NCBI RefSeq assembly: GCF_000716435.1
Contig: NZ_JNWO01000010.1
Location: forward strand, 62,001-126,000
Source: Streptomyces xylophagus
GTDB lineage: Bacteria; Actinomycetota; Actinomycetes; Streptomycetales; Streptomycetaceae
Reading direction: 5' to 3'
DNA: 64,000 nucleotides
Numbering within the stretch: the stretch's first letter is position 1; every line of letters begins with the position of its first letter. This document shows, in pieces, positions 55,253 to 63,228 of the stretch. The position numbers and the translations under genes are program-made. A model generated the notes under the pieces. It did no database searches, had not been told where the DNA came from, and saw only the letters and a program-made list of their open reading frames with translations.

Positions 55253-56170
55253 CTACGCCCCGTACACCGCCCCCGGCACCCCCGCCTCCGCCAACAGCTT
55301 CAGCACAGCCTCCCCCGCCTCCCCCGCACCCCACCGCGCCCCCTTGTCCGCACTCGGCCCCGCCCGCCACCCCTCCATCACCGTGATCCGCCCACCCTCC
55401 GCCTCGAAAACCCGCCCCGTAACCCCGGCACTCGCAGCAGACCCCAGCCACACCACCAACGGCGAGACGTTCTCCGGGGCCATCGTGTCGAACCCGGCGT
55501 CGGGCGCGGCCATGGTCTCCGCGAAGGTGTGTTCTGTCATGCGGGTCCGTGCCGCCGGGGCGATCGCGTTGACCTGGACGCCGTAGCGGGCGAGTTCGGC
55601 GGACGCGACCAGGGTGAGGGCGACGATGCCGGCCTTGGCGGCGCTGTAGTTGCCCTGGCCGACGGAGCCCAACAGGCCTGCTCCGCTGCTGGTGTTGATG
55701 ATCCGGGCGACCGGGGTGCGGCCTGCTTTGGATTCGGCGCGCCAGTGCGCCGCCGCGTGCTTCAGGGGCAGGAAGTGACCCTTGAGGTGGACGCGCATCA
55801 CCGCGTCCCAGTCGTCCTCGTCGAGGTTGACCAGCATGCGGTCGCGCAGGTAACCCGCGTTGTTGACAAGGGTGTCGAGGCGGCCGTAGGTCTCCAGGGC
55901 GGTCGAGACGAGGGACGCGGCACCCGCGCCGGTGGCGATGTCGCCGCCGTGGGCGACCGCCTCGCCGCCCGCCGCGCGGATCTCGGCGACGACCTGCGCG
56001 GCGGGGCTGTCGGGGTCCGGGGTGCCGTCGAGGCCGACGCCGAGGTCGTTGACGACGACCCGGGCGCCCTCGGCGGCGAAGGCCAGGGCGTGGGCGCGAC
56101 CGAGACCCCGGCCCGCGCCGGTGACGACGACGACCCGGCCATCGCAGATACCGCTCGTCTCACGTGTCAT
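55253..56170 (-). CDS. SDR family oxidoreductase of the steroid C/D-ring cluster
   Basis: A 305-residue short-chain dehydrogenase: NAD(P) motif VVTGAGRGLGRAHALAFAAEGARVVVNDLGVGLDG, NNAGYLRDR, catalytic Ser in IINTSSGAGLLGS and Tyr/Lys in GNYSAAKAGIVAL. The extended C-terminus with VTGRVFEAEGGRITVMEGWR resembles the hydroxyacyl-CoA dehydrogenase type of MFE-2 proteins and corresponds by position to M. tuberculosis Rv3548c. It probably oxidises a beta-hydroxyacyl-CoA during HIP breakdown (inference). It follows the second SDR with a 42-bp gap and is likely in one operon with it. Confidence 0.85.
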   Translation of the reverse strand: MTRETSGICDGRVVVVTGAGRGLGRAHALAFAAEGARVVVNDLGVGLDGTPDPDSPAAQVVAEIRAAGGEAVAHGGDIATGAGAASLVSTALETYGRLDTLVNNAGYLRDRMLVNLDEDDWDAVMRVHLKGHFLPLKHAAAHWRAESKAGRTPVARIINTSSGAGLLGSVGQGNYSAAKAGIVALTLVASAELARYGVQVNAIAPAARTRMTEHTFAETMAAPDAGFDTMAPENVSPLVVWLGSAASAGVTGRVFEAEGGRITVMEGWRAGPSADKGARWGAGEAGEAVLKLLAEAGVPGAVYGA

Positions 56171-56183
56171 TGCACGTCTCCTC

Positions 56184-56223
56184 TCATCTCCGTCACCCTT
56201 CAGTCATCTCCGTCACCCTTCAA
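56184..56223. repeat. 20-bp tandem duplication across the second SDR stop codon
   Basis: TCATCTCCGTCACCCTTCAG at 56184-56203 is followed directly by the same 20 bp with a final A at 56204-56223. The second unit contains the final Val-Glu-Gly codons and stop (56213-56215) of the SDR gene. Both units also carry GGAG on the minus strand near the next gene's start. Confidence 0.85.
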
Positions 56224-56998
56224 CTGACCTCTCCTTGTTGGCAGTTGCCGCATCCAGGAACGCGGGCCGCTCCCCGCCTCCGTGAACCAGGAGGCTCGCT
56301 CCGCTGATGTAGGCGGCGGAAGGGGAGGCCAGGAAGACCGCTGCCGCGCCCACGTCGGAGGGGTCGGCGAGCCGGCCGAGCGGGACCGTTCGGGAGACGG
56401 CCGCGATGGCGTCCTCGCCGCCGTAGTGGAGGTGGGACAGCTCCGTGCGGACCATGCCGACGACGAGGGTGTTGACGCGGATGTCCGGCGCCCATTCCAC
56501 CGCCATCGAACGGGCCAGGTTCTCAAGTCCCGCCTTGGCCGCCCCGTACGCCGCCGAACCGGGCGACGGGCGGCTGCCGCTGACGCTGCCGATCATCACG
56601 ACCGAGCCCTTGGCCCGCTTGAGGTGCTCGTACGCGGCGAGGGAGGCGGTGAGGGGTGCGAGGAGGTTCAACTCGATGATCCGCGCGTGGCGTTCGGCTT
56701 CCGCGTCGATCAGCGGGCGGTACGGTGCGCCGCCCGCGTTGTTGACCAGCACGTCGAGCCGGGGCAGGGCCGCGAAGAACTCCCTTACGGCGTCCGGGTC
56801 GCGCAGGTCGAGGGGGCTGAACTCGGTTCCCTCGACCGGCTCTTCGGGCGGTCTGCGCGCGCAGGTCAGCACATCGGCACCGGCCTCGACGAAGGCGCGC
56901 GCGATACCGGCGCCGATGCCTCGGGTGCCGCCGGTGACGAGGACGGTCCGACCGTTCAGCGGCCGGTCGTGCGAGTTACCCACAATGCGGTTATCCAC
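56213..56998 (-). CDS. SDR family oxidoreductase of the steroid C/D-ring cluster
   Basis: A 261-residue short-chain dehydrogenase: TVLVTGGTRGIGAGIARAFVEAGADVLTCAR cofactor motif, NNAGGAPYRPL, MIGSVSGSRPSPGSAAYGAAKAGLENLARSMAVEWAPDIRVNTL with the Ser/Tyr/Lys set, and the SDR tail YISGASLLVHGGGERPAF. By order it matches Rv3549c. It starts at GTG 56998 with GGGAGGG upstream; the promoter must overlap the operator at 57046. Divergent from echA20. The substrate is inferred only from the cluster. Confidence 0.85.
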   Translation of the reverse strand: MDNRIVGNSHDRPLNGRTVLVTGGTRGIGAGIARAFVEAGADVLTCARRPPEEPVEGTEFSPLDLRDPDAVREFFAALPRLDVLVNNAGGAPYRPLIDAEAERHARIIELNLLAPLTASLAAYEHLKRAKGSVVMIGSVSGSRPSPGSAAYGAAKAGLENLARSMAVEWAPDIRVNTLVVGMVRTELSHLHYGGEDAIAAVSRTVPLGRLADPSDVGAAAVFLASPSAAYISGASLLVHGGGERPAFLDAATANKERSVEG

Positions 56999-57045
56999 AG
57001 GCCCTCCCGCTCGGATTCTCCGGCTGCTAGCTTCGAAGCCTCACA

Positions 57046-57064
57046 CCTAACAAATGTTTGGTGG
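57046..57064. promoter_or_regulatory. KstR2-type operator, SDR/echA20 divergent region
   Basis: CCTAACAAATGTTTGGTGG is nearly identical to the element at 63193-63212 read on the other strand. The inner AACAAATGTTTGGT fits the published mycobacterial KstR2 motif AnCAAGnnCTTGnT at all but two defined positions. It lies 20 bp before the echA20 start and 48 bp before the divergent SDR start, a repressor position for both. Confidence 0.75.
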
Positions 57065-57083
57065 AAAGGTAGCTGATGCGTCC

Positions 57084-57875
57084 ATGGGTGTCTCCACCTC
57101 CTCCCCGAAAAAGGGGCCCGAAAAAAATGGCGTAGCCGTCGTCACGGTCGACTACCCGCCGGTGAACGCGCTGCCGGTGGACGGCTGGTTCGCGCTGGCC
57201 GACGCCGTGCGCGCGGCCGGGCACGACCCCGAGGTGCGCTGTGTCGTGCTGGCGGCCGAGGGGCGGGGTTTCAACGCGGGTGTGGACATCAAGGAGATAC
57301 AGGCGCGCGGGCAGTCTGCCCTGGTCGGGGTGAACAGGGGCTGTTTCGAGGCGTTCGCGGCGGTGTACGAATGCGAGGTGCCGGTGGTCGCGGCCGTGCA
57401 GGGATTCTGTCTGGGCGGGGGCATCGGACTGGTGGGGAACGCGGACGTGATCGTGGCGAGCGAGGACGCCACCTTCGGGCTGCCCGAGCTGGACCGGGGC
57501 GCACTGGGCGCCGCCACGCATCTGGCCCGGCTGGTCCCCCAGCACCTGATGCGCGCCCTGTACTACACCTCGCGTACGGCGACGGCGGCCGAGCTGCACG
57601 CGCACGGCTCGGTGTGGCGGGTCGTACCGCGCGCGGAACTGCTGCCCGCCGCCCTGGAGTTGGCGGCGGAGATAGCCGCCAAGGACGGTGAGCTGATCCG
57701 GCTCGCCAAGTCCGCGATCAACGGCATCGACCCCGTCGACGTCCGCCGCAGTTACCGCTTCGAGCAGGGCTTCACCTTCGAGGCGAGCGTCAGCGGGGTG
57801 GCCGACCGGGTCCGGGACACGTTCGGAAACACCGCAGGAGAGTCGGAACCACGGCAGGAGAGGGGGCGTAGGTGA
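57084..57875 (+). CDS. echA20: enoyl-CoA hydratase/hydrolase EchA20 family protein
   Basis: A 263-residue crotonase-fold enzyme. In M. tuberculosis EchA20 opens the steroid D-ring of the HIP pathway by hydrolysis. Oxyanion-hole strands are present: VLAAEGRGFNAGVDIKEIQ and VQGFCLGGGIGLVGNADVIVASEDATFGLPELDRGALG. The start is ATG 57084 (MGVSTSS). The first 15 codons include CCG AAA AAG and GAA AAA AAT, with an A7 run at 57121-57127 that is very unusual for this genome. The stop overlaps the ipdA GTG by 4 bp. It is the first gene of the echA20-ipdA-ipdB-ipdC operon. Confidence 0.85.
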   Translation: MGVSTSSPKKGPEKNGVAVVTVDYPPVNALPVDGWFALADAVRAAGHDPEVRCVVLAAEGRGFNAGVDIKEIQARGQSALVGVNRGCFEAFAAVYECEVPVVAAVQGFCLGGGIGLVGNADVIVASEDATFGLPELDRGALGAATHLARLVPQHLMRALYYTSRTATAAELHAHGSVWRVVPRAELLPAALELAAEIAAKDGELIRLAKSAINGIDPVDVRRSYRFEQGFTFEASVSGVADRVRDTFGNTAGESEPRQERGRR

Positions 57876-58720
57876 CCGACAAGACGATGACCGCCGATGA
57901 GGTCGTCTCCCGGCTGGCGAGCGGCATGACCCTCGGCATCGGCGGCTGGGGTTCCCGACGCAAGCCGTTGTCCCTGGTCAGGGCGCTGCTGCGGAGCGAC
58001 ATCACCGATCTCACCCTGGTCTCGTACGGCGGCCCGGACGTCGGGATGCTGGCGGCCGCCGGCCGGGTCCGCAAGCTGGTGGCACCCTTCGTCACCCTCG
58101 ATTCCGTCCCGCTCGAACCGCACTACCGGGCGGCTCGCGAACGTGGGGCGTTCGAGCTGACGGAGGTGGACGAGGGCATGTTCATGTGGGGTCTGCGCGC
58201 CGCGGCGAACCGGCTGCCGTTCCTGCCGGTGCGCGCGGGGATCGGTTCGGACGTGATGCGGGTCAACCCCGGTCTGCGGACGGTCAGTTCGCCGTACGAC
58301 GACGGGGAGACGTTCGTGGCGATGCCCGCGCTGCGGCTGGACGCGGCTCTGGTGCACGTCAACCGGGCCGACCGGCTGGGCAACGGGCAGTATCTGGGCC
58401 CGGACCCGTACTTCGACGACCTGTTCTGCGAGGCGGCGGACGCGGCCTATGTCTCCTGCGAACGGATCGTGGACACGGCCGAGTTGACGAAGGAGGCGCC
58501 TGTGCAGTCCCTGCTCGTCAAGCGGCTGAGCGTGACCGGGGTCGTCGAGGCTCCCGGCGGCGCCCACTTCACGTCGTGCGCTCCCGACTACGGCAGGGAC
58601 GAGGACTTCCAGCGGCTGTACGCGGCGACACCCTGGGCGGAGTTCTCGGAGCGCTTCCTCGCCGGTGACGAAGCGGCCTACCGGTCGGCGGTGCGCAACT
58701 GGCAGGAGGAGCAAGGGTGA
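57872..58720 (+). CDS. ipdA: CoA-transferase-family hydrolase, alpha subunit (IpdA)
   Basis: A 282-residue family I CoA-transferase alpha-type subunit: SRLASGMTLGIGGWGSRRKPLSLVRALL glycine loop, TLVSYGGPDVGMLAAAGRVRKLV, FELTEVDEGMFMWGLRAAANRLPFLPVRAGIGSD and a C-terminal Tyr/Trp-rich segment. In mycobacteria and rhodococci IpdA with IpdB acts as a retro-Claisen hydrolase that opens the last steroid ring (C ring) in COCHEA-CoA, rather than as a transferase. It starts at GTG 57872 inside the echA20 stop and overlaps ipdB by 4 bp. Confidence 0.88.
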   Translation: MTDKTMTADEVVSRLASGMTLGIGGWGSRRKPLSLVRALLRSDITDLTLVSYGGPDVGMLAAAGRVRKLVAPFVTLDSVPLEPHYRAARERGAFELTEVDEGMFMWGLRAAANRLPFLPVRAGIGSDVMRVNPGLRTVSSPYDDGETFVAMPALRLDAALVHVNRADRLGNGQYLGPDPYFDDLFCEAADAAYVSCERIVDTAELTKEAPVQSLLVKRLSVTGVVEAPGGAHFTSCAPDYGRDEDFQRLYAATPWAEFSERFLAGDEAAYRSAVRNWQEEQG

Positions 58721-59478
58721 TGGACGTACCGCCCACGGACGTAACCCGCTCGGATGTACTGCGCTCCGAGTACTGCGTGATCGCCTGTGCCGAGGCCTGG
58801 CGTGATGCCGGTGAGATCCTGGCCAGCCCGATGGGCCTGATCCCGTCCGTCGGCGCGCGGCTGGCCCGGCTCACCTTCGCGCCCGACCTGTTGCTGACCG
58901 ACGGCGAGGCGATGATCGTCCGTCCGGACGGGACACCGGAGGGCTGGTTGCCGTACCGGCAACATCTCGCCCTGGTGTCCGGCGGGCGGCGGCACGTGAT
59001 GATGGGCGCGAGCCAGATCGACCGGTACGGCAACCAGAACATCTCGTGCATCGGTGACTGGGCGCGGCCGAAGCGGCAGTTGCTCGGGGTGCGCGGGGCG
59101 CCGATCAACACCCTGAACAATCCGACGAGTTACTGGATACCGCGGCACTCCCGGCGGGTGTTCGTGGAGAAGGTCGACATGGTGTGCGGGGTGGGGTACG
59201 ACCGGGTCGCCGAGCACCCGGGGACGGCCCTCTTCCACCGTGTCCCCCGGGTCGTCTCGGACCTCGGTGTCTTCGACTTCGCGACCCCCGACCGCTCGAT
59301 GCGACTGGCCTCGCTGCATCCGGGGGTCACGGTGGAACAGGTCAGGGAGGCGACCGGCTTCGAGCTGACCGTGCCGGACGAGGTTCCGCCGACGCGCGAA
59401 CCCACCCCGGAGGAGCTGCGGTTGATCCGCGAGGTCATCGACCCGGCCGACACCCGTCGCAGGGAGGTGGCTGTCTGA
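58717..59478 (+). CDS. ipdB: CoA-transferase-family hydrolase, beta subunit (IpdB)
   Basis: A 253-residue partner of IpdA. SEYCVIACAEAWRDAGEILASPMGLIPSVGARLARLTFAPDLLLTDGEAM resembles beta subunits of glutaconate-type CoA transferases, with HVMMGASQIDRYGNQNISCIGDW and GAPINTLNNPTSYWIPRHSRRVFVEKVDMVCGVG. Translational coupling: GTG 58717 overlaps the ipdA stop by 4 bp (ATG 58720 by 1 bp), with GGAGGA at 58705-58710. The final codons overlap the ipdC ATG by one base. Confidence 0.88.
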   Translation: MMDVPPTDVTRSDVLRSEYCVIACAEAWRDAGEILASPMGLIPSVGARLARLTFAPDLLLTDGEAMIVRPDGTPEGWLPYRQHLALVSGGRRHVMMGASQIDRYGNQNISCIGDWARPKRQLLGVRGAPINTLNNPTSYWIPRHSRRVFVEKVDMVCGVGYDRVAEHPGTALFHRVPRVVSDLGVFDFATPDRSMRLASLHPGVTVEQVREATGFELTVPDEVPPTREPTPEELRLIREVIDPADTRRREVAV

Positions 59479-60530
59479 TGGAGACCGCGCTGACCAGGCT
59501 GGTCGGGGTGCGGCATCCGATCGTGCAGACGGGAATGGGCTGGGTGGCGGGCCCCCGTCTGGTGTCGGCCACGGCGAACGCGGGCGCGCTGGGCATCCTG
59601 GCCTCCGCGACCATGACCACCGACCGGCTCCGGGACGCTGTCCGCGAGGTCAAGTCCCGTACGCACGCGCCGTTCGGGGTGAATCTGCGCGCGGACGCGG
59701 CGGACGCCGGCGACCGGGTGCGGATCATGATCGAGGAGGGCGTACGGGTCGCGTCCTTCGCGCTCGCGCCGTCCGCCGAGCTGATCGCCGAGCTGAAGGA
59801 GGCGGGCGTGGTCGTGATCCCGTCGATCGGGGCTCGGCGGCACGCGGAGAAGGTCGCCGCGTGGGGCGCGGACGCGGTGATCGTGCAGGGCGGGGAGGGC
59901 GGCGGCCACACCGGGGAGGTAGCGACGACGGTGTTGTTGCCCCAGGTCGTGGACGCGGTGGACATACCGGTCGTGGCGGCGGGCGGCTTCTTCGACGGGC
60001 GGGGGCTGGTCGCGGCGCTGGCCTACGGCGCGGCGGGGGTCGCCATGGGCACCCGTTTCCTCCTCACCTCGGACTCGACGGTCCCGGACGCGGTGAAGGC
60101 GGCCTATCTGGCGGCGACGGTCAAGGACGTCACGGTCACGCGGGCGGTCGACGGCCTGCCGCACCGCATGCTCCGTACGGAACTGGTCGAGACCCTGGAG
60201 CACTCCGGCCGTACGAGGACCCTGTTCCAGGCGATACGCCGGGCCGCGGGTTTCCGCCGCCTGTCCGGGCTGACCTGGCGGCGGATGATCCGCGACGGCC
60301 TCGCCATGAAGCACGGCAAGGAGCTGACCTGGAGCCAGGTCCTGCTCGCCGCGAACACGCCGATGCTGCTCAAGGCGTCGATGGTGGACGGGCGGACGGA
60401 TCTCGGGGTGATGGCCTCCGGGCAGGTCGCCGGCGTGATCGACGACCTGCCGTCGTGCGCGGAGTTGGTGGCACGGGTGATGAAGGAGGCCGACGAGGTG
60501 CTGTGGGCGCTGGTTCGGTCGGACTCCTGA
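59478..60530 (+). CDS. ipdC: FMN-dependent enzyme of the nitronate monooxygenase family (IpdC)
   Basis: A 350-residue TIM-barrel flavoprotein. METALTRLVGVRHPIVQTGMGWVAGPRLVSATANAGALGILAS is the family start, followed by PFGVNLRADAAD, VIVQGGEGGGHTGEV (catalytic-His region) and the phosphate loop VVAAGGFFDGRGLVAALAYGAAGVAMGTRF. Despite the nitronate monooxygenase label, IpdC in Rv3553-type clusters introduces a double bond into a ring-opened HIP-CoA intermediate. The ATG overlaps the ipdB stop (TGATG). It ends the four-gene operon, and the next gene is convergent 25 bp away. Confidence 0.87.
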   Translation: METALTRLVGVRHPIVQTGMGWVAGPRLVSATANAGALGILASATMTTDRLRDAVREVKSRTHAPFGVNLRADAADAGDRVRIMIEEGVRVASFALAPSAELIAELKEAGVVVIPSIGARRHAEKVAAWGADAVIVQGGEGGGHTGEVATTVLLPQVVDAVDIPVVAAGGFFDGRGLVAALAYGAAGVAMGTRFLLTSDSTVPDAVKAAYLAATVKDVTVTRAVDGLPHRMLRTELVETLEHSGRTRTLFQAIRRAAGFRRLSGLTWRRMIRDGLAMKHGKELTWSQVLLAANTPMLLKASMVDGRTDLGVMASGQVAGVIDDLPSCAELVARVMKEADEVLWALVRSDS

Positions 60531-60555
60531 CCCGCCCTTGAACTGCCCTGGGTGA

Positions 60556-61713
60556 TCAGAGCCGTTCGATGATCGTCACGTTGGCCTGGCCGCCGCCCTC
60601 GCACATGGTCTGGAGGCCGAACCGGCCGCCGGTGCGCTCCAGTTCGTGCAGGAGGGTCGTCATGAGCTTGACGCCGGTCGCGCCGAGGGGGTGGCCCAGC
60701 GCGATGGCGCCGCCGTTGACGTTGACCTTCTCGGGGTCGGCGCCCGTCTCCTTCAGCCAGGCGAGGACGACGGGGGCGAAGGCCTCGTTGATCTCGACGA
60801 GGTCGATGGCGTCGATGGACAGGCCGGTCTTCTTCAGGGCGTGGGCGGTGGCCGGGATGGGGGCCGAGAGCATGCGGATCGGGTCCTCGCCGCGGACGGA
60901 GAGGTGATGGACGCGGGCGCGGGGCGTCAACCCGTGTTCCCGCACCGCCCGTTCCGAGGCCAGCAGCATCGCCGCCGCGCCGTCGGAGACCTGGGAGGAG
61001 CAGGCGGCGGTGATGGTGCCGCCGTCGACGACCGGTTTCAGGCCGGCCATCTTCTCCAGTGAGGTGTCCCGGCGCGGGCCCTCGTCGACGCCGACCGCGC
61101 CGTAGGCCACCGTCTCCCGCTCGAAGCGGCCCTCGTCGATCGCGCGCAGGGCCCGCCGGTGCGAGCGGAGGGCGAACTCCTCCTGGTCCTGCCTGGTGAT
61201 CCCCCACTTCGCGGCGATCATCTCGGCGCCGGCGAACTGGTTGACGGGCTGTGTCCCGTAGCGCGCCCGCCAGCCCTCGCTACCCGCGAAGGGGCCGTCC
61301 GTGAGGCCGAGCGGTTCGGCGGCCTGGCGGGAGGCGAAGGCGATGGGGATCAGCGACATGTTCTGGACGCCACCGGCGACGACCAGGTCCTGGGTGCCGG
61401 ACAGCACGCCCTGCGCCGCGAAGTGCACGGCCTGTTGCGAGGACCCGCACTGCCGGTCCACGGTCACGCCCGGCACTTCCTCGGGGAGTCCGGCCGCCAG
61501 CCAGGCGGTCCGCGCGATGTCCCCGGCCTGCGGACCGACCGCGTCCAGGCACCCGAAGACGACGTCCTCCACGGCGGCGGGATCGATCCCCGAGCGCGCG
61601 ATCAACGCCTTCAGCACATGCGCCCCGAGGTCGGCCGGATGCACCCCGCTCAGCCCTCCCCCGCGCCGCCCGACGGGCGTACGGACCGCTTCGACGATGT
61701 AGGCCTCGGCCAT
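60556..61713 (-). CDS. fadA6: acetyl-CoA acetyltransferase/thiolase (FadA6)
   Basis: A 385-residue thiolase cleaving a beta-ketoacyl-CoA. Nucleophile Cys89 in VDRQCGSSQQAVHFAAQG, NVNGGAIALGHPLGATG with the catalytic His, and the second Cys in LQTMCEGGGQANVTIIERL are all intact. MAEAYIVEAVRTPVGRRGGGLSGVHPADLG is the usual start. By order it corresponds to Rv3556c (FadA6), expected to act late in HIP degradation. It lies 26 bp after the TetR gene on the same strand, so probably in one operon with it. Confidence 0.88.
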   Translation of the reverse strand: MAEAYIVEAVRTPVGRRGGGLSGVHPADLGAHVLKALIARSGIDPAAVEDVVFGCLDAVGPQAGDIARTAWLAAGLPEEVPGVTVDRQCGSSQQAVHFAAQGVLSGTQDLVVAGGVQNMSLIPIAFASRQAAEPLGLTDGPFAGSEGWRARYGTQPVNQFAGAEMIAAKWGITRQDQEEFALRSHRRALRAIDEGRFERETVAYGAVGVDEGPRRDTSLEKMAGLKPVVDGGTITAACSSQVSDGAAAMLLASERAVREHGLTPRARVHHLSVRGEDPIRMLSAPIPATAHALKKTGLSIDAIDLVEINEAFAPVVLAWLKETGADPEKVNVNGGAIALGHPLGATGVKLMTTLLHELERTGGRFGLQTMCEGGGQANVTIIERL

Positions 61714-61739
61714 GTCAACTCCCCATACAAACCCATGAG

Positions 61740-62351
61740 TTATGCGCGTACGGCGATCCCGTCAAGGACCATCGACAGGTACTGCCGGGCGATCTCCTCC
61801 GCGCTGTGCTGTCCGCCCGGCCGGTACCAGGACGCGGCGACCCACACCGTGTCCCGCACGAACCGGTAGGTGAGCCGGACGTCGAGGTCGGCCCGGAAGA
61901 CCTGGGCGGCGACCCCGCGCTCCAGCGTGGACAGCCACGCCTTCTCGAACTTGCGCTGCGACTCGGCGAGGAACGCGAACCGCTCCTGCGCGACCAGGTG
62001 CTTGCTCTCCTTCTGGTAGATCGCGACGGCGGCGCGGTGCCGGTCGATCTCCCGGAACGACTCGGTGACCAGGGCCTCGAGCGTCTCGCGCGGACTCAAC
62101 TCGGCCTCCAGGACGGTGTCGTAGCCGCCCCAGAGTTCGTCGAGGAAGGTCCGCAGGATCTCCTCCAGCATCGATTCCTTGGAGTCGAAGTGGTAGTAGA
62201 GGCTGCCCGCGAGCATGCCCGCGTGGTCCGCGATCTTCCGTACGGTGGTGGCGTTGTAGCCCTGCTCGGCGAAGACCTCGGCCGCCGTGTCGAGGAGTTC
62301 ACGACGGCGGGCCGGCGCGGCGGTCACCGGGGGTTTCTTCTTGGTCGGCAC
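61740..62351 (-). CDS. kstR2: TetR family repressor (KstR2-like)
   Basis: A 203-residue regulator. The N-terminal TetR HTH is at about 15-62: RRRELLDTAAEVFAEQGYNATTVRKIADHAGMLAGSLYYHFDSKESMLEEIL. The helical ligand domain has VTESFREIDRHRAAVAIYQKESKHLV and FVRDTVWVAASWYRPGGQHSAEEIARQYLSMVLDGIAV. KstR2 in mycobacteria represses the HIP genes and is released by HIP-CoA. Its place between fadA6 and the IpdF-like SDR is exactly that of Rv3557c. It starts at GTG 62351. It is probably transcribed from the 63193 operator region via the SDR gene, giving autoregulation. Confidence 0.87.
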   Translation of the reverse strand: MPTKKKPPVTAAPARRRELLDTAAEVFAEQGYNATTVRKIADHAGMLAGSLYYHFDSKESMLEEILRTFLDELWGGYDTVLEAELSPRETLEALVTESFREIDRHRAAVAIYQKESKHLVAQERFAFLAESQRKFEKAWLSTLERGVAAQVFRADLDVRLTYRFVRDTVWVAASWYRPGGQHSAEEIARQYLSMVLDGIAVRA

Positions 62352-62390
62352 GGGACCATTGTCCTGCCACAGGCCCGACCCCCGGTCCCG

Positions 62391-63179
62391 CTACGCATGC
62401 TGACTGCTCACGGAGACGGTCTCGCCCGTCATGTACGAGGAGTAGTCCGAGGCCAGGAACACGATCACGTTGGCCACCTCCCAGGGCTCCGCGTACCGCC
62501 CGAAGGCCTCGCGTGCGGTGAGTTCCGCCAGGAGTTCGGGGGTCGTCACCTTCACCAGGTGCGGGTGCATGGCGAGGCTCGGCGAGACCGCGTTCACCCG
62601 CACTCCGTACTCGGCGGCCTCGATCGCCGCACACCGGGTCAGTGCCATCACGCCCGCCTTGGCCGCCGCGTAGTGCGCCTGTCCGGCCTGGGCGCGCCAG
62701 CCGACGACGGAGGCGTTGTTGACGATCACGCCGCCGCCGGTCCCGCGCATCGCGCGCAGCGCGGCCCGGGTGCAGCGGAAGGTGCCGTTCAGGGTCACGT
62801 CCAGCACCTTCGACCACTGCTCGTCGGTCATGTCGACGAGGTCCGAAGTGCCGCCCAGGCCCGCGTTGTTGACGACGACGTCGAGCCGCCCGTGCGCCGC
62901 GACGGCCGCGTCGAACAGGGCCTGCACCTGCGCCTCGTCGGTGACATCGCAAGGCAGCGCGGTGATCGCGCCCGCGCCGAACTCCCCGGCCAGCTCGGCC
63001 TCGTACTCCTTGAGTCGCCGTGCGTGCGCGTCGCTGATCAGCACGCGGGCGCCCTCTTGGAGGAAGCGGCGCGCGGTGGCCCCACCGATGCCCGCGCCGG
63101 CGGCGGCGGTGACGACGGCGGTGCGCCCCTTCAGCAGCCCGTGCCCGGGGACGTATGCCGGACTCTCGACGCCTGTCAT
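62391..63179 (-). CDS. ipdF: SDR family oxidoreductase (IpdF-like)
   Basis: A 262-residue short-chain dehydrogenase: VVTAAAGAGIGGATARRFLQEGARVLISD, NNAGLGGTSDLVDMTDEQWSKVLDVTLNG, catalytic Ser in NNASVVGWRAQ and Tyr/Lys in HYAAAKAGVMAL. The C-terminal ASDYSSYMTGETVSVSSQHA is that of the Rv3559c group. IpdF oxidises the 5-hydroxyl of the HIC-CoA intermediate in mycobacteria. First gene of the leftward SDR-kstR2-fadA6 unit, with gaps of 39 and 26 bp. Divergent from the acyl-CoA dehydrogenase; the operator is at 63193-63212. Confidence 0.8.
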   Translation of the reverse strand: MTGVESPAYVPGHGLLKGRTAVVTAAAGAGIGGATARRFLQEGARVLISDAHARRLKEYEAELAGEFGAGAITALPCDVTDEAQVQALFDAAVAAHGRLDVVVNNAGLGGTSDLVDMTDEQWSKVLDVTLNGTFRCTRAALRAMRGTGGGVIVNNASVVGWRAQAGQAHYAAAKAGVMALTRCAAIEAAEYGVRVNAVSPSLAMHPHLVKVTTPELLAELTAREAFGRYAEPWEVANVIVFLASDYSSYMTGETVSVSSQHA

Positions 63180-63192
63180 ACGGCCACGCTAA

Positions 63193-63212
63193 CCTACCAA
63201 ACACTTGTTAGG
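63193..63212. promoter_or_regulatory. KstR2-type operator, ipdF/acyl-CoA dehydrogenase divergent region
   Basis: CCTACCAAACACTTGTTAGG is a 20-bp imperfect palindrome (half-sites CCTACCAA and TTGTTAGG, 4-bp centre). On the minus strand its inner AACAAGTGTTTGGT matches the KstR2 motif AnCAAGnnCTTGnT at every defined base except one. It lies 13 bp from the ipdF start and 16 bp from the dehydrogenase start. Confidence 0.8.
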
Positions 63213-63228
63213 GAAGGATGGGCGGTCG

